Below are positions 16,535 to 25,280 of a DNA stretch of 64,000 nt, piece by piece (within the stretch, counting starts at the first letter, position 1; every line of letters begins with the position of its first letter). The notes beneath the pieces are model-generated. The model had not been told where the DNA came from and did not search any database. It saw only the letters and a list, made by a program, of their open reading frames with translations. Source of the DNA: Geovibrio thiophilus (GTDB taxonomy: Bacteria > Chrysiogenota > Deferribacteres > Deferribacterales > Geovibrionaceae); NCBI RefSeq assembly GCF_004087915.1, contig NZ_CP035108.1:1674001-1738000 (forward strand), given 5' to 3'. The translations under genes were made by a program, and so were the position numbers.

Positions 16535-17182
16535 TTATTTTCTGAGCACAAGCCAAACATAAAGCTCCTTTGTTTTCGGATCCAGCCATTCATCACGGAT
16601 TTCAAAATCACTTAAAACCTCTTCCGCCTGATGACGGGAGAGGGTGGAAACTTTACTCTGATAGTATTTAAGAGTCTGAGTATCCACATTCAGCTTTTCG
16701 ATATTAACTTCTGCGTTGACTATAACCCTTATGCTTCTCGCAAGGTCATTCTGGGCAAGCGCCTTGGCTGTTCTGCGCTGTGCCGCTATGCCGCCCCTCG
16801 CCTGCTGCTTGGCTATTCCCACCGCTCCGATATAGCCGTCCATATTCGGGGTCGCGAACCAGACAGGAAAACCGTTCTGAATAGGATATTTTGTCACTGG
16901 ACCAAGGTTATCCTTATCCACCGGTCTGTTCGCATATTCAGGCTTGGGAATAGCCGGAGCCTTTTCAGCAGAGGGAGCGGGAACCTGAACAGGTTTTTCC
17001 ATCCCCTCAAGTCCTGTGCCCTGACCGCTGACCTCTTTTTCAAGCTCATTGAAGGCGTTGTCCGCTCTTGTCTGCTGAATCTGTTTTGTATTATGCGCGG
17101 CAGGTTTGGGAGCCTCCGTCTTGGAAGCCATACACCCCGCCAGCGCAAGTGAAGCCGCCGCTGCTGCAATTGTCTTAATCAT
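16535..17182 (-). CDS. LPP20-family lipoprotein
   Basis: 215 residues. Signal peptide with lipobox ALAGC (Cys17), then a Pro/Ala-rich spacer (about 20-90) and an LPP20-like domain: PVWFATPNMDGYIGAVGIAKQQ, AKALAQNDLARSIRVIVNAEV, and ending DPKTKELYVWLVLRK. LPP20-type domains occur in outer-membrane lipoproteins of Campylobacterota and relatives, including flagellar FlgP. It is last in a three- or four-gene minus-strand cluster with two further LPP20-like proteins and a lytic transglycosylase, suggesting an envelope role. Confidence 0.75.
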   Translation of the reverse strand: MIKTIAAAAASLALAGCMASKTEAPKPAAHNTKQIQQTRADNAFNELEKEVSGQGTGLEGMEKPVQVPAPSAEKAPAIPKPEYANRPVDKDNLGPVTKYPIQNGFPVWFATPNMDGYIGAVGIAKQQARGGIAAQRRTAKALAQNDLARSIRVIVNAEVNIEKLNVDTQTLKYYQSKVSTLSRHQAEEVLSDFEIRDEWLDPKTKELYVWLVLRK

Positions 17183-17198
17183 AAAAGCCTCCTGAGGT

Positions 17199-18407
17199 TT
17201 AATCGAAATATCTGTACGAAGGCAGTGTGCCCGTAACTTTTACTATATATCTTCTCGCTTCATCATAATCCAGCCGGACACGGAGATAGTCATACACCTC
17301 TGAAGGCGTCATGCTGTTTATTATTCCCGCCGCCGTTGTTACATTATATCTGTTTTTACCTGCGCTGCGCCCGTTGAAAGCCGAAGCCACATTCCCTGAG
17401 CCGGTGTTGTAAGCCGCTATGGAGCAGTAGAATCTGCTTTCGGGGTGATTTACAGCCTTGAGGTATCTGTAATAGAGGATATGAAGGTAAGCTGTTCCTG
17501 CCCTTATGTTGTTATCAGTGTTAAACAGGTATGAAGGTGTCAGTATCAGCGGTTTGCCCATAAGAAGCTGCGCCACGTCCTTTCCTGCGGACGCGGGAAC
17601 AATCTGCATAAGTCCGTAAGCCGGTATGTGGGACTGCGCTACAGGGTTGAATGCGCTTTCGGTCTGTATAACGGAAAAAACCAGTGAAGGCTGTATCTTA
17701 AATTCCTTTGCGTATTTCTGAACAGAGGGGTTAAGCTCCTCAGCCCTTTTTCGGTATGTTTCAGGCGGCAGCTTGCCCTGCATAACAAAGACAGTCTCAC
17801 CCGTTTTTGAGGGTTCGGTTTTAACAGAAGCATTTTCCTTAAGCTTCTCTGCGGCGCTGTCGATGTCCTTTTTTGTGGGATTCTCCTTTCCGGTTACGGC
17901 GCTGCCTATGACGCTTTCATTTCCGACAGTGCCCGTGGCTATGTTTTTAAGCTTCTCACGAGCCTTTTCATCGGTCTTCCGCGAAGGGATGTCTCTCTGA
18001 AAGGCAGTCGCCTTATCTACACCGAGCATGTCTCTCATCAGGGCGTCAAGGTCTCTCTCAGCCTGTTCGTAATCTCTGCCGATAACCTCAAGACGGTAGG
18101 TACCGTTTTCAAAATCCACTACCTTTTTCTCTTTCAGACCGTTTGTGTACTCCACCCATTTGGTAGGGGTGCTCATTTCCGCCTCTTTCCATTGAGAGAG
18201 GATTTCATTTTTATAGGCTTCGTATTCCTCGTTAACTATGCGTTTATACTCAGTAAATTCTTTTTCCAGCTCCTCTTTGTATGTGTCGAAGCTTTTTTTC
18301 TCGTCACTGAAACCGCTGTCCATGCTCTCCTTAAAGTCGTCAAATCCTTCGGCGAAGGAGAAAGAGGCAAAGAGCATAACAAGAGCAAGGCAGAAAAATT
18401 TTTTCAT
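17199..18407 (-). CDS. MltC-like membrane-bound lytic murein transglycosylase
   Basis: 402 residues. Signal peptide (1 to about 19). A Glu/Lys-rich helical region (FKESMDSGFSDEKKSFDTYK) and a DUF3393-like domain follow, with WVEYTNGLKEKKVVDFENG. The SLT catalytic domain begins at about 235: PSLVFSVIQTESAFNPVAQS carries the catalytic Glu, followed by AYGLMQIVP and YCSIAAYNTGSGNV. It cleaves peptidoglycan glycan strands to 1,6-anhydro ends in the periplasm. Unlike E. coli MltC, no lipobox Cys is evident. It is 1 base overlapped with the upstream LPP20-like gene, so the genes are coupled. Confidence 0.88.
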   Translation of the reverse strand: MKKFFCLALVMLFASFSFAEGFDDFKESMDSGFSDEKKSFDTYKEELEKEFTEYKRIVNEEYEAYKNEILSQWKEAEMSTPTKWVEYTNGLKEKKVVDFENGTYRLEVIGRDYEQAERDLDALMRDMLGVDKATAFQRDIPSRKTDEKAREKLKNIATGTVGNESVIGSAVTGKENPTKKDIDSAAEKLKENASVKTEPSKTGETVFVMQGKLPPETYRKRAEELNPSVQKYAKEFKIQPSLVFSVIQTESAFNPVAQSHIPAYGLMQIVPASAGKDVAQLLMGKPLILTPSYLFNTDNNIRAGTAYLHILYYRYLKAVNHPESRFYCSIAAYNTGSGNVASAFNGRSAGKNRYNVTTAAGIINSMTPSEVYDYLRVRLDYDEARRYIVKVTGTLPSYRYFD

Positions 18408-18823
18408 TATTCAAGCACCATCCATACATAAAGTTCACCGGTCTGCACATCTGTCCAAAATTCCCTTACCGCAGCCTTAACAGTATTCCCCTGCACAGTG
18501 TGTATGCTGTAGGAGTCTATAGTTGTGGAAGAACTGCCTGAGGATGTTGCGTGCGACTCCAGCACTGTGACGTTCTGCACCTGCACACCGAGCTGCGCCG
18601 CTATGGAGTCAATCGCTCTGGAAACTGCCAGTTTACGCTGCGCGTCAAGACCGTGGATATGCTCCTTGGCTATGCCCACGCCGCCTATTTTGCCGCCGTC
18701 AGACGGTTTCCACAGCCATTCCGGTTTATGCACAGGCTCAGGAGCCGAAACAGTCTGCGCAGCGCAGGCACATACAAAGATCAGTAATATAATAAAGACA
18801 GTGGCTTTTGAGGTTTGTTTCAT
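18407..18823 (-). CDS. LPP20-like lipoprotein, second copy
   Basis: 138 residues from ATG 18823, chosen because it gives a proper signal peptide with lipobox FVCAC; the longer frame runs into an intergenic repeat. The mature domain parallels the 16535 protein: PEWLWKPSDGGKIGGVGIAKE, AVSRAIDSIAAQLGV and a closing TGELYVWMVLE. No Pro-rich spacer. Its last base overlaps the start of the lytic transglycosylase gene. Function is unknown; the shared C-terminal ELYVW motif points to a common ancestor within this cluster. Confidence 0.75.
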   Translation of the reverse strand: MKQTSKATVFIILLIFVCACAAQTVSAPEPVHKPEWLWKPSDGGKIGGVGIAKEHIHGLDAQRKLAVSRAIDSIAAQLGVQVQNVTVLESHATSSGSSSTTIDSYSIHTVQGNTVKAAVREFWTDVQTGELYVWMVLE

Positions 18824-18843
18824 AAAAGTGTCCCTATAGCAGA

Positions 18844-18872
18844 AATCCCCCTTTAAAGACTTTAAAGAGGGC
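18844..18872. repeat. Copy of C/G-rich intergenic repeat
   Basis: AATCCCCCTTTAAAGAC then TTTAAAGAGGG, resembling the second hairpin at 1330-1362. It lies between two lipoprotein genes. Confidence 0.45.
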
Positions 18873-18887
18873 GGCTGTGATGAATTA

Positions 18888-18917
18888 AACAAAGGGGGCG
18901 CCTAAAACGCCCCCGTA
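18888..18917 (-). terminator. Terminator-like hairpin after the third LPP20-like gene
   Basis: GGGGGCG-cctaaaa-CGCCCCC (18894-18914), with a T-rich tail (TTTGTTT) on the minus strand. It would separate the 18922 gene from the two-gene unit below it or act as an attenuator. Confidence 0.6.
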
Positions 18918-18921
18918 AATT

Positions 18922-19488
18922 TTACTGTCCGAATTCCTTTGCGATTTCTTTATCGAGCTCTTCGTAGGCTTTTTTAGCCTGAAACTGCTGCCAGAGAGCC
19001 TGATCATTTTTGTAGCTGGTCTGAACAGCCTGTTTAGCCTGCTCTTTAACAACAGCAGGGTCAAGAACTACAAGTATCCAGAGGTCTCCGCAGGGTGACT
19101 GCCAGATATTTTTCTGTCTGGAGCCGTTAAGAGTCTCATTGGCAACCTGTTTGGAAACCTGAGAGGAAACCTTGTCAACCGTCTGGGCATCGCCCACGCC
19201 TGTTACCTGAGTAAAGTTTTTTACCATATTCTGAACTTTAAGGCTTATGATTCTCGCAAGTTCATCTCTGCCGGCAGCCATGGCTTCCGTTTTGGCGAAC
19301 TGCATTCCGGCGGGACCTACCTTCGCAGAACCGGAAGCGGCAAGACCGCCTTCAAGCTCAGGGCTGAGAACCCATGCGGGAGCACCGTTAAAGCAGGGAT
19401 CGATAACTTTCGGCGCTTCGGCACTTTTTCCTCCGCAGCCGACGGCAACTAAAGCAACAAACATAACCGCCAAAATTATTCTTTTCAT
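18922..19488 (-). CDS. LPP20-like lipoprotein, third copy
   Basis: 188 residues. Signal peptide with lipobox AVGC (Cys18). The mature part has APAWVLSPELEGGLAASGSA, a helix AMAAGRDELARIISLKVQNM, and GDLWILVVLDP in the place of the ELYVW motif. A charged helical tail follows (about 150-188). It is first of the minus-strand envelope cluster and divergent from a FecR-domain gene 161 bases away. Related to secreted LPP20/FlgP-type proteins; its exact role is unknown. Confidence 0.75.
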   Translation of the reverse strand: MKRIILAVMFVALVAVGCGGKSAEAPKVIDPCFNGAPAWVLSPELEGGLAASGSAKVGPAGMQFAKTEAMAAGRDELARIISLKVQNMVKNFTQVTGVGDAQTVDKVSSQVSKQVANETLNGSRQKNIWQSPCGDLWILVVLDPAVVKEQAKQAVQTSYKNDQALWQQFQAKKAYEELDKEIAKEFGQ

Positions 19489-19649
19489 AAATCCTCCTAT
19501 AAGGTTATTAACCGGCTTATTGTATCATTGTACCACTTTTAAAAAATAATACATTCTTCGTCTGCATGAAAAAAGGGAAATTTCACTGGATAACCGTTTT
19601 ATAAGGTAATATAAATTATCAGCGATCTAAACACATGCGGAGATATGCC

Positions 19650-20471
19650 ATGAAAAAGATTTTACTCCTAATAACAGTTCTGGCGGCAATTACGGCAACC
19701 GCCTTTTCGATCGACAAAGTCTCCATCGGAGAAATAGCCTCCGCCGAAGGAAAAGTCAACATCTACAAAGAGAACGAAGTAAGAGGCGAATTGTTCAGAA
19801 AAAATAATCACAGACTTTTTAAAGGAGACAGAATCAAAACCTCCGGTAAAAGCAAGGCGTTTATTAACTTCAGAGACCAGTCAAAAGTAGTGGTGCTGGA
19901 AAAGTCGCTCCTTACCATAGATGATTTTAAAAAATACTCTCCGTCCGAGGGTAAGGTTGTTTTCAAAATAACCAAAACAAATGAGGCTCAGGGAGTTCAA
20001 ATCGGGCTCCAGACCACAGTAATAGGTGTCAAGGGAACCACTTTCCTTGTTGAGGTCGAACCAAATCCTGACGGTATAGGCGCGGCTCCCGCCAAGGTAT
20101 ACCTCAAAGAAGGCGAGCTTGAATTCACATCTGTGGAAGGCGAATTTAAAAGATATGTGGAACAGGTTCAGGAGGAGTATAACAGCTTCGTGAACGAAAC
20201 CATGAGCGACTATGAGAGATACCTGAAAGAACAGAACGAAGAGTTTGTGGAGTACGTAAAAGAGTTCAGCATCAAAGGCGGAGCGGCAATATCAATAGAC
20301 GGAAACGAAGTGAGAAATATTGAGTTTGATGATAATGTTACAAACGCTTTCAAAGAGCTTGACCTTTTCTCATCACGCATAAATGTACAGGGGCAGACAC
20401 AGAAAAAGAAGACAGTCAGACCGCCTATCCCGCCCAGACCCCAGCCAAAACCGGATAATCAGGGTAAGTAA
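19650..20471 (+). CDS. FecR-domain exported protein
   Basis: 273 residues from ATG 19650 (GGAGA five bases upstream; an ATG at 19635 gives an atypical N-terminus). Signal peptide (1 to about 20). FecR domain at about 25-150: EGKVNIYKENEVRGELFRKN, GDRIKTSGKSKAFINFRDQS, TTVIGVKGTTFLVEV. A Glu/Tyr-rich coiled coil follows (about 165-225), then a basic Pro-rich tail. No kinase-like or anti-sigma transmembrane arrangement is seen, so it is a periplasmic FecR-fold protein rather than an anti-sigma regulator. Divergent from the LPP20/MltC cluster, with which it probably shares an envelope function. Confidence 0.82.
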   Translation: MKKILLLITVLAAITATAFSIDKVSIGEIASAEGKVNIYKENEVRGELFRKNNHRLFKGDRIKTSGKSKAFINFRDQSKVVVLEKSLLTIDDFKKYSPSEGKVVFKITKTNEAQGVQIGLQTTVIGVKGTTFLVEVEPNPDGIGAAPAKVYLKEGELEFTSVEGEFKRYVEQVQEEYNSFVNETMSDYERYLKEQNEEFVEYVKEFSIKGGAAISIDGNEVRNIEFDDNVTNAFKELDLFSSRINVQGQTQKKKTVRPPIPPRPQPKPDNQGK

Positions 20472-20485
20472 TCAGGAGAAGGATT

Positions 20486-21301
20486 CTAGATCTCCATAAA
20501 CTTGAGTATATATGAAACCAGAAGCGCAGGCTGGTCTTCCTGAACCAGATGACCGGTCTGCGGCAATGTAACAAATTCGGAAGATTTTATCCTGCGGTGA
20601 AGTTCAATGCCCCTTTCTACGGGGATCCACTGATCGTCCTCTCCCCAAATCAAAAACACCGGAACTTTAATTTCATGATAGAGCGCTTCAGCCTCGTCGG
20701 TATATTTCCTGTCTGACTGTGCTATCTGACGGTAAAAAGCAGCCTGTCCATCTTTTCCTGACCACGGTTTCTTGATTTCCAGCAGCGTTTCCCTGTCCAT
20801 TGGAGTATAGGTCGCTCCTTCAATGTATCTCGTCAAAAGCGCGTCGTGGATATTACCCGGAAGATCCGCGAAAGCGGATTCATGGTGTGCGACATGGCTG
20901 AAAAACGGAGACCCCCACGGTGAAACGGCAACCGGATCAATAAGCAAAATCTTCTGAAACGGCTGCTTGTTCAGTAAATGCGTCCTCAGCACCGTCGCAC
21001 CGCCGAAATCATGCCCGACTATTTTAGGATTATCCAGCTTCCAGAAGTCAATCAACTCCTTCAAAGCATCATTCTGAATACCTAAAGATACGTTTTCGAT
21101 ATTTTTTTCTGACTGACCGTACCCGGGCAAATCATAATAATAAACAGTAAACCACTGACTCAGGGCAGGAATCACTTTGCGCCAATTGTATGATGACCAC
21201 GGTGTTCCATGTACAAGGATGAGCGGCTGCCCTTCCCCTTTTATGTCATATTTTATTGCACCGTATGAGGAATTGTACTTATACCCCAATTCAGACTGCA
21301 T
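20486..21301 (-). CDS. Alpha/beta hydrolase with Asp nucleophile (haloalkane dehalogenase/epoxide hydrolase-like)
   Basis: 271 residues. Oxyanion motif HGTPWSSYNWR (31-41), YDLPGYGQS, nucleophile elbow GHDFGG with Asp98 instead of Ser, acid region WGEDDQWIP (about 219-228), and catalytic His in TGHLVQEDQP (about 251). An Asp nucleophile marks the haloalkane dehalogenase, fluoroacetate dehalogenase and epoxide hydrolase branches. HGTPWSS and HLVQED are closest in style to haloalkane dehalogenases, where the Trp helps bind halide. The substrate cannot be fixed from sequence alone. No signal peptide, so cytoplasmic. It converges on the FecR gene with a 14-base gap. Confidence 0.8.
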   Translation of the reverse strand: MQSELGYKYNSSYGAIKYDIKGEGQPLILVHGTPWSSYNWRKVIPALSQWFTVYYYDLPGYGQSEKNIENVSLGIQNDALKELIDFWKLDNPKIVGHDFGGATVLRTHLLNKQPFQKILLIDPVAVSPWGSPFFSHVAHHESAFADLPGNIHDALLTRYIEGATYTPMDRETLLEIKKPWSGKDGQAAFYRQIAQSDRKYTDEAEALYHEIKVPVFLIWGEDDQWIPVERGIELHRRIKSSEFVTLPQTGHLVQEDQPALLVSYILKFMEI

Positions 21302-21385
21302 ATCAACTCCTTGAAAAAAAAGTAATTGCGCCGCAGTAATTGTTCTGAGAACTCCGGAGAATGTTTTAAAAAAACATGATGAATA

Positions 21386-21412
21386 CGGCAGCCTAATCGG
21401 GTAAGGCTGCCG
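21386..21412 (-). terminator. Intrinsic terminator of the IHF-MerR unit
   Basis: CGGCAGCCT-aatcgggta-AGGCTGCCG, immediately after the MerR stop codon. Downstream on the minus strand is an AT-rich stretch with a T run about 10 bases away. Confidence 0.65.
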
Positions 21413-21751
21413 TCACTTATCTTTAAGGATATTAAGAATATCCAAAAGCTCTTTTTTAATCTCTTCAGGTGAAGCAGACGCAGTTGAAACAAGCATCTGC
21501 GGCTTAGCGGGTTCATTCAGAACCTTGTTCAGCTTTCTGCGCACACCTTCAATGGTCAGCTTTTCTTCATAAAGCATACGTTTCAGGGAAAAGATAAGAT
21601 CAAGGTGTTTTTTGGTATAAAAACGCTGTCCGCCTCCTGACTTAACAGGGCGCAGCTGTTTAAATTCCTTCTCCCAGAAACGCAGCACGGAGGATTTAAG
21701 TTCCGTTATCTCGCAGACTTCGCCTATCTTGTAGTAAAGCTTATCAGTCAT
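21413..21751 (-). CDS. MerR-family transcriptional regulator
   Basis: 112 residues. N-terminal winged helix YYKIGEVCEITELKSSVLRFWEKEF, then a wing RPVKSGGGQRFYTKKHLDLI, and a short linker helix. This is the small MerR type commonly encoded directly after the IHF alpha gene (ihfA), in which no effector-binding domain is obvious. It overlaps the ihfA-like gene by 8 bases, so the two are cotranscribed. Target genes are unknown. Confidence 0.88.
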   Translation of the reverse strand: MTDKLYYKIGEVCEITELKSSVLRFWEKEFKQLRPVKSGGGQRFYTKKHLDLIFSLKRMLYEEKLTIEGVRRKLNKVLNEPAKPQMLVSTASASPEEIKKELLDILNILKDK

Positions 21752-22019
21752 TTACCTCGTCTTTGAAAATCTGGCTGGGTCTGAAAACCACTACAGTGCG
21801 GGGTTCGATAACTGTTTCCACGCCTGTTTTAGGATTTCTGCCGATTCTTCTGCCTCTCTTTTTCACTTCAAAGTTGCCGAAGCCGGAAATTTTGACGTTG
21901 GTTTTCTCAAGGATATTTTCCCTGATTGCGTCAAAAACCTCATCCACTACTTTGGAGATGTCCTTCTTGGTAAGTCCAAGCTTTTCGTGTACGGTCTCGA
22001 CGATGTCAGCTTTTGTCAT
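21744..22019 (-). CDS. ihfA: IHF alpha/HU-family DNA-bending protein
   Basis: 91 residues from ATG 22019, which has GGGAGG five bases upstream. HU/IHF fold with MTKADIVETVHEKLGLTKKD and the DNA-intercalating arm around GRRIGRNPKTGVE (the Arg-Asn-Pro motif). It is closer to IHF alpha by the downstream MerR partner and sequence style, but HU is not excluded. Such proteins serve as architectural factors, for example at sigma-54 promoters like the one upstream of glnB in this window. Confidence 0.88.
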   Translation of the reverse strand: MTKADIVETVHEKLGLTKKDISKVVDEVFDAIRENILEKTNVKISGFGNFEVKKRGRRIGRNPKTGVETVIEPRTVVVFRPSQIFKDEVND

Positions 22020-22065
22020 AACAGCCTCCCTTATAGACAAAATTATAATAGCCTTTTATTTACAG

Positions 22066-23199
22066 TCAATTACTTTTATCTGAAGCAGGTATCAGTCTTG
22101 TACTTTCCGCATTCGCCTTATTGTAGGAAACGAAATTGCGCGCTTTTTCGGCAGTCGTACAGCAAACTGTTATATTATATACACTATTTTCAATTTTTAC
22201 CTGTTTAATTGCAGCAGGTATATTATTTTTTTTCACAAATTCTATTGCCTGTTCTTTATCCGGCAGATCGGCAACGAACTCCACACCGCGTCCGGCTATC
22301 TGCGTTTTTGAGCCGGGTACAAGTCTGTAAACCCTCCAAGCGGTAATTTCGGAGGATGAAACAGTTTTTTCAGTGCCCTTCAGTCCTGCCCTCTCCGCAT
22401 TGGCGAGGATCGTATATCTTTTTGCCGAGTTTACATTTTCAAACTCAATGCCGTAAATTTTCTCAGGGATTGACGCCGGAACAGCGGCAATTTTCGCAGG
22501 TGCTGGTTTAGGTGTTTCAACGGGTTTAGCGGCTTCTTTTTTTACTTCCGCAGGCTTGGCAGGCACAGGCGTTTTTTTGACCTCTGCGGGTTTCGGAAGC
22601 GCCGCAGGTTTTGCTTCCGTTTTCTTTGCTTCATTCACAGAAGGTATATCACCGAGAGAGCGCCCCTCAGCTTTTCCGACTGCGACATAAGTACCTCTGG
22701 CAATTTCTGTTTTTCTCGGAGGCGGTTCAGTGGTTACATCCAGAGATTTTACAGCAACAGCAGGCTGACCAACCGTAGCGTTTTCTTCCGGTTCCGGTTC
22801 AGGAACATAGTCTGACTCTATAACAACCGTTGTTTCCTCGGCATTTTCATCAAGAAATATAATTTCACCTATTTTAGTGAAGCCCTCTCTTTCAAGTCTG
22901 GTTTTGGGTTGAGCTGCCGCACCGGATTCCGTGTTCTTTTCGGAGGCGGGTTTTATGAGATCGGCAGGCGACGCGCCTGTATTGTAATAAAAGTAGGATA
23001 CCGCTCCCACACTGAGAGTGAGAAGGAGAGCTGCCGCATAGACAGGGCTCAGAACCCTGCGCGGCTTATGACTCGTTTTATTCTGCGCGGGGACAAGGAC
23101 AAGCTGCGTGAACAGCTCGTCCTCTATCTCTCCGTGCATCAGACGGTGTATGTCTGAAAAGCTTTTATCATGATATTTAAGTAAATTTATTCCGTTCAT
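22066..23199 (-). CDS. SPOR-like bitopic membrane protein
   Basis: 377 residues. Cytoplasmic N-terminus (1 to about 47, with basic HKPRR before the membrane), one transmembrane helix (about 50-70), and a long Pro/Ala/Lys/Glu-rich periplasmic linker (about 75-240). The C-terminal region (about 245-370) holds two repeats resembling the SPOR beta-alpha-beta fold (AWRVYRLVPGSKTQIAGR, NITVCCTTAEKARNFV). This is the layout of SPOR-domain cell-division or envelope proteins, but the match is weak. It lies 17 bases after the EF-G-like gene in the same direction and may be cotranscribed. Confidence 0.65.
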   Translation of the reverse strand: MNGINLLKYHDKSFSDIHRLMHGEIEDELFTQLVLVPAQNKTSHKPRRVLSPVYAAALLLTLSVGAVSYFYYNTGASPADLIKPASEKNTESGAAAQPKTRLEREGFTKIGEIIFLDENAEETTVVIESDYVPEPEPEENATVGQPAVAVKSLDVTTEPPPRKTEIARGTYVAVGKAEGRSLGDIPSVNEAKKTEAKPAALPKPAEVKKTPVPAKPAEVKKEAAKPVETPKPAPAKIAAVPASIPEKIYGIEFENVNSAKRYTILANAERAGLKGTEKTVSSSEITAWRVYRLVPGSKTQIAGRGVEFVADLPDKEQAIEFVKKNNIPAAIKQVKIENSVYNITVCCTTAEKARNFVSYNKANAESTRLIPASDKSN

Positions 23200-23216
23200 T
23201 CTTTATCTTACGGAGC

Positions 23217-25280
23217 TTAAGCCCCTGTCTGCTCCTCGATAATTTTCTCCATAAGGTGGGTGGGCACTTCATCATAACGGGAAAATTCCATGGTGAAAAT
23301 GCCGTGTCCGCCTGTCATGCTTCTGAGATCCGGCGCATATGCCAAAACCTCTGCCATAGGCACTTCAGCACGTATGTGCTGACCGTTTGCCTGAGGTTCG
23401 ACATTCGCGATGCGTCCTCTTCTGGAGTTAAGGTCGCCTATTACTGCTCCAGTTGTATCATCAGGAACGAAAACGTCAAGGTTCATAATCGGTTCCAGAA
23501 GAACAGGCTTGCATTCGGCGGCGACTTTTTTAAATGCCATTGAGCCTGCTATCTTAAACGCCATCTCAGATGAATCCACAGAGTGATAGGAGCCGTCATA
23601 CAGACTCACTCTGAAATCCACCAGCGGAAAACCCGCAAGAATGCCCTCTCTGGATGCTTCATATATACCTTTTTCAACTGCGGGTATATAGTTTTTCGGA
23701 ACAGCACCGCCGACTATGTTGTTTGCAAACTCAAAACCGCTGCCTCTGGGCATAGGCTCTATCTCTATCCAGACATCGCCGTACTGACCTCTGCCGCCGC
23801 TTTGCTTCTTATATTTTCCTTGCCCTTTGGCTTTGCTGCGTATGGTTTCCATATAAGGAACCTTAGGCGTTTTCAGCTCAACCTGAACACCGAACTTATT
23901 CTGGAGCCTTTCGGCTACAACTTCTATGTGCATCTGCCCCATGCCTTTGAGAAGCTGCTGTCCGGTCTGTTCATTACGCTCAACACGGATCCCCATATCC
24001 TCTTCCATGAGACGGTGAAGTCCGGAGGAAACCTTATCCTCGTCATCCTTGGATTTCGGCACAATTGAGTAAGCCAGTACAGGTTCGTTCAGCTCCGGCT
24101 TAGGAAAAACAACCTTCTTCCTGCCGCTGCACAGAGTGTCGAAGGTATCGGTATATTTCAGTTTATTTACCATAACTATCTGACCTGCAACGGCTTTGTC
24201 AATCTTAATATGATTCTTGCCCTGAAGAAGGTAAAGCTGAGCTATGCGTTCCTTTTCTTCCTTTTCGGTGTTGTAGACCTCGGAATCGCTTTTCATTTCG
24301 CCGGAGAAAATCCTTATAAGAGAAAGCTTTCCGGCAAAAGGATCAATGAACGTTTTAAATACAAAGGCGGAAAACTCAGCCTCGTCAGGAACGGCAACAA
24401 AGTCTTCTCCCGTGTCAATATTTTTAGCGATTTTATATTCTCTCTCAAGGGGTGAAGGCAGATATTTTATTATGGCTTCCAGAAGGAGCTTGCTGCCTAT
24501 GTTTTTAACGGCTGAGCCGCAGAGCACCGGAATGAACTGCTTGCGTATGGTTCCCTCGCGGAGCCCTTTTTCTATTTCTTCATCCGTGAGTTCCTCGCCT
24601 TCAAGGAATTTTTCGATGAGAGCGTCGTCAGTTTCGCTCACAGCCTCAAGGAGCTTACCCCTGTATCTCTCCGCTTCCGCCGCATATTCAGCGGGAATTT
24701 CCTCTATCCTGAACTGAGCGGTGGGTTCCGCCGGATAGATGTACGCCTTCATTTTAACAAGGTCAATAATCCCTTTGAAGTCATCCTCTTTACCTATGGG
24801 TATGAAAATGGGCAGAGGAATAACATTGAAGGATTTTTCTATATCGCCCAGAGCGCGGAAAAAATCCGCCCTGTCCTTATCCATTTTGTTTACGAAGACA
24901 ATTTTCGCCAGATCGTTTTCATCGGCATACTGCCACACTCTCTGAGTTTCAGCCTTTACACCTGTAATGGCGCTGGCTATGACCACAGCACCGCCCACTG
25001 CCGTCACCGCTGCCTTGGTTTCATGCAGAAAGTTAGAATAGCCGGGAGTGTCAACGATGTTTATGAGGTGTTTGCTCCATTCTATGGAGGATACTTTGGA
25101 GTGGATTGACAACTTTCTCTTGATCTCAACAGGATCAAAATCCATGAAGCTCGTACCGTTTTCGACACTGCCGATACGGCTCACGGCGCCTGCGTTGAAG
25201 AGAATAGCTTCCGCCAGACTGGTTTTACCCGCACCTCCGTGGGAGATGAATGCCACGTTTCTTATTCTGCCAATCTCCAT
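23217..25280 (-). CDS. EF-G-like translation GTPase (FusA2 type)
   Basis: 687 residues. P-loop SHGGAGKTS near the N-terminus (about 14), DTPGYSNF (G3), NKMDKDRAD (G4), then EF-G domains II-V ending RYDEVPTHLMEKIIEEQTGA. The P-loop Gly-Ala-Gly-Lys-Thr and shorter insert set mark it as the second EF-G-like paralogue rather than the housekeeping EF-G. Such paralogues are of uncertain function; some act in ribosome recycling or stress. The start has GGAGG upstream. Confidence 0.9.
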   Translation of the reverse strand: MEIGRIRNVAFISHGGAGKTSLAEAILFNAGAVSRIGSVENGTSFMDFDPVEIKRKLSIHSKVSSIEWSKHLINIVDTPGYSNFLHETKAAVTAVGGAVVIASAITGVKAETQRVWQYADENDLAKIVFVNKMDKDRADFFRALGDIEKSFNVIPLPIFIPIGKEDDFKGIIDLVKMKAYIYPAEPTAQFRIEEIPAEYAAEAERYRGKLLEAVSETDDALIEKFLEGEELTDEEIEKGLREGTIRKQFIPVLCGSAVKNIGSKLLLEAIIKYLPSPLEREYKIAKNIDTGEDFVAVPDEAEFSAFVFKTFIDPFAGKLSLIRIFSGEMKSDSEVYNTEKEEKERIAQLYLLQGKNHIKIDKAVAGQIVMVNKLKYTDTFDTLCSGRKKVVFPKPELNEPVLAYSIVPKSKDDEDKVSSGLHRLMEEDMGIRVERNEQTGQQLLKGMGQMHIEVVAERLQNKFGVQVELKTPKVPYMETIRSKAKGQGKYKKQSGGRGQYGDVWIEIEPMPRGSGFEFANNIVGGAVPKNYIPAVEKGIYEASREGILAGFPLVDFRVSLYDGSYHSVDSSEMAFKIAGSMAFKKVAAECKPVLLEPIMNLDVFVPDDTTGAVIGDLNSRRGRIANVEPQANGQHIRAEVPMAEVLAYAPDLRSMTGGHGIFTMEFSRYDEVPTHLMEKIIEEQTGA

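Noticed and set aside
18824-18892. Upstream extension of the 18407 lipoprotein frame
   Set aside because: It runs through the intergenic repeat and would bury the lipoprotein signal peptide.
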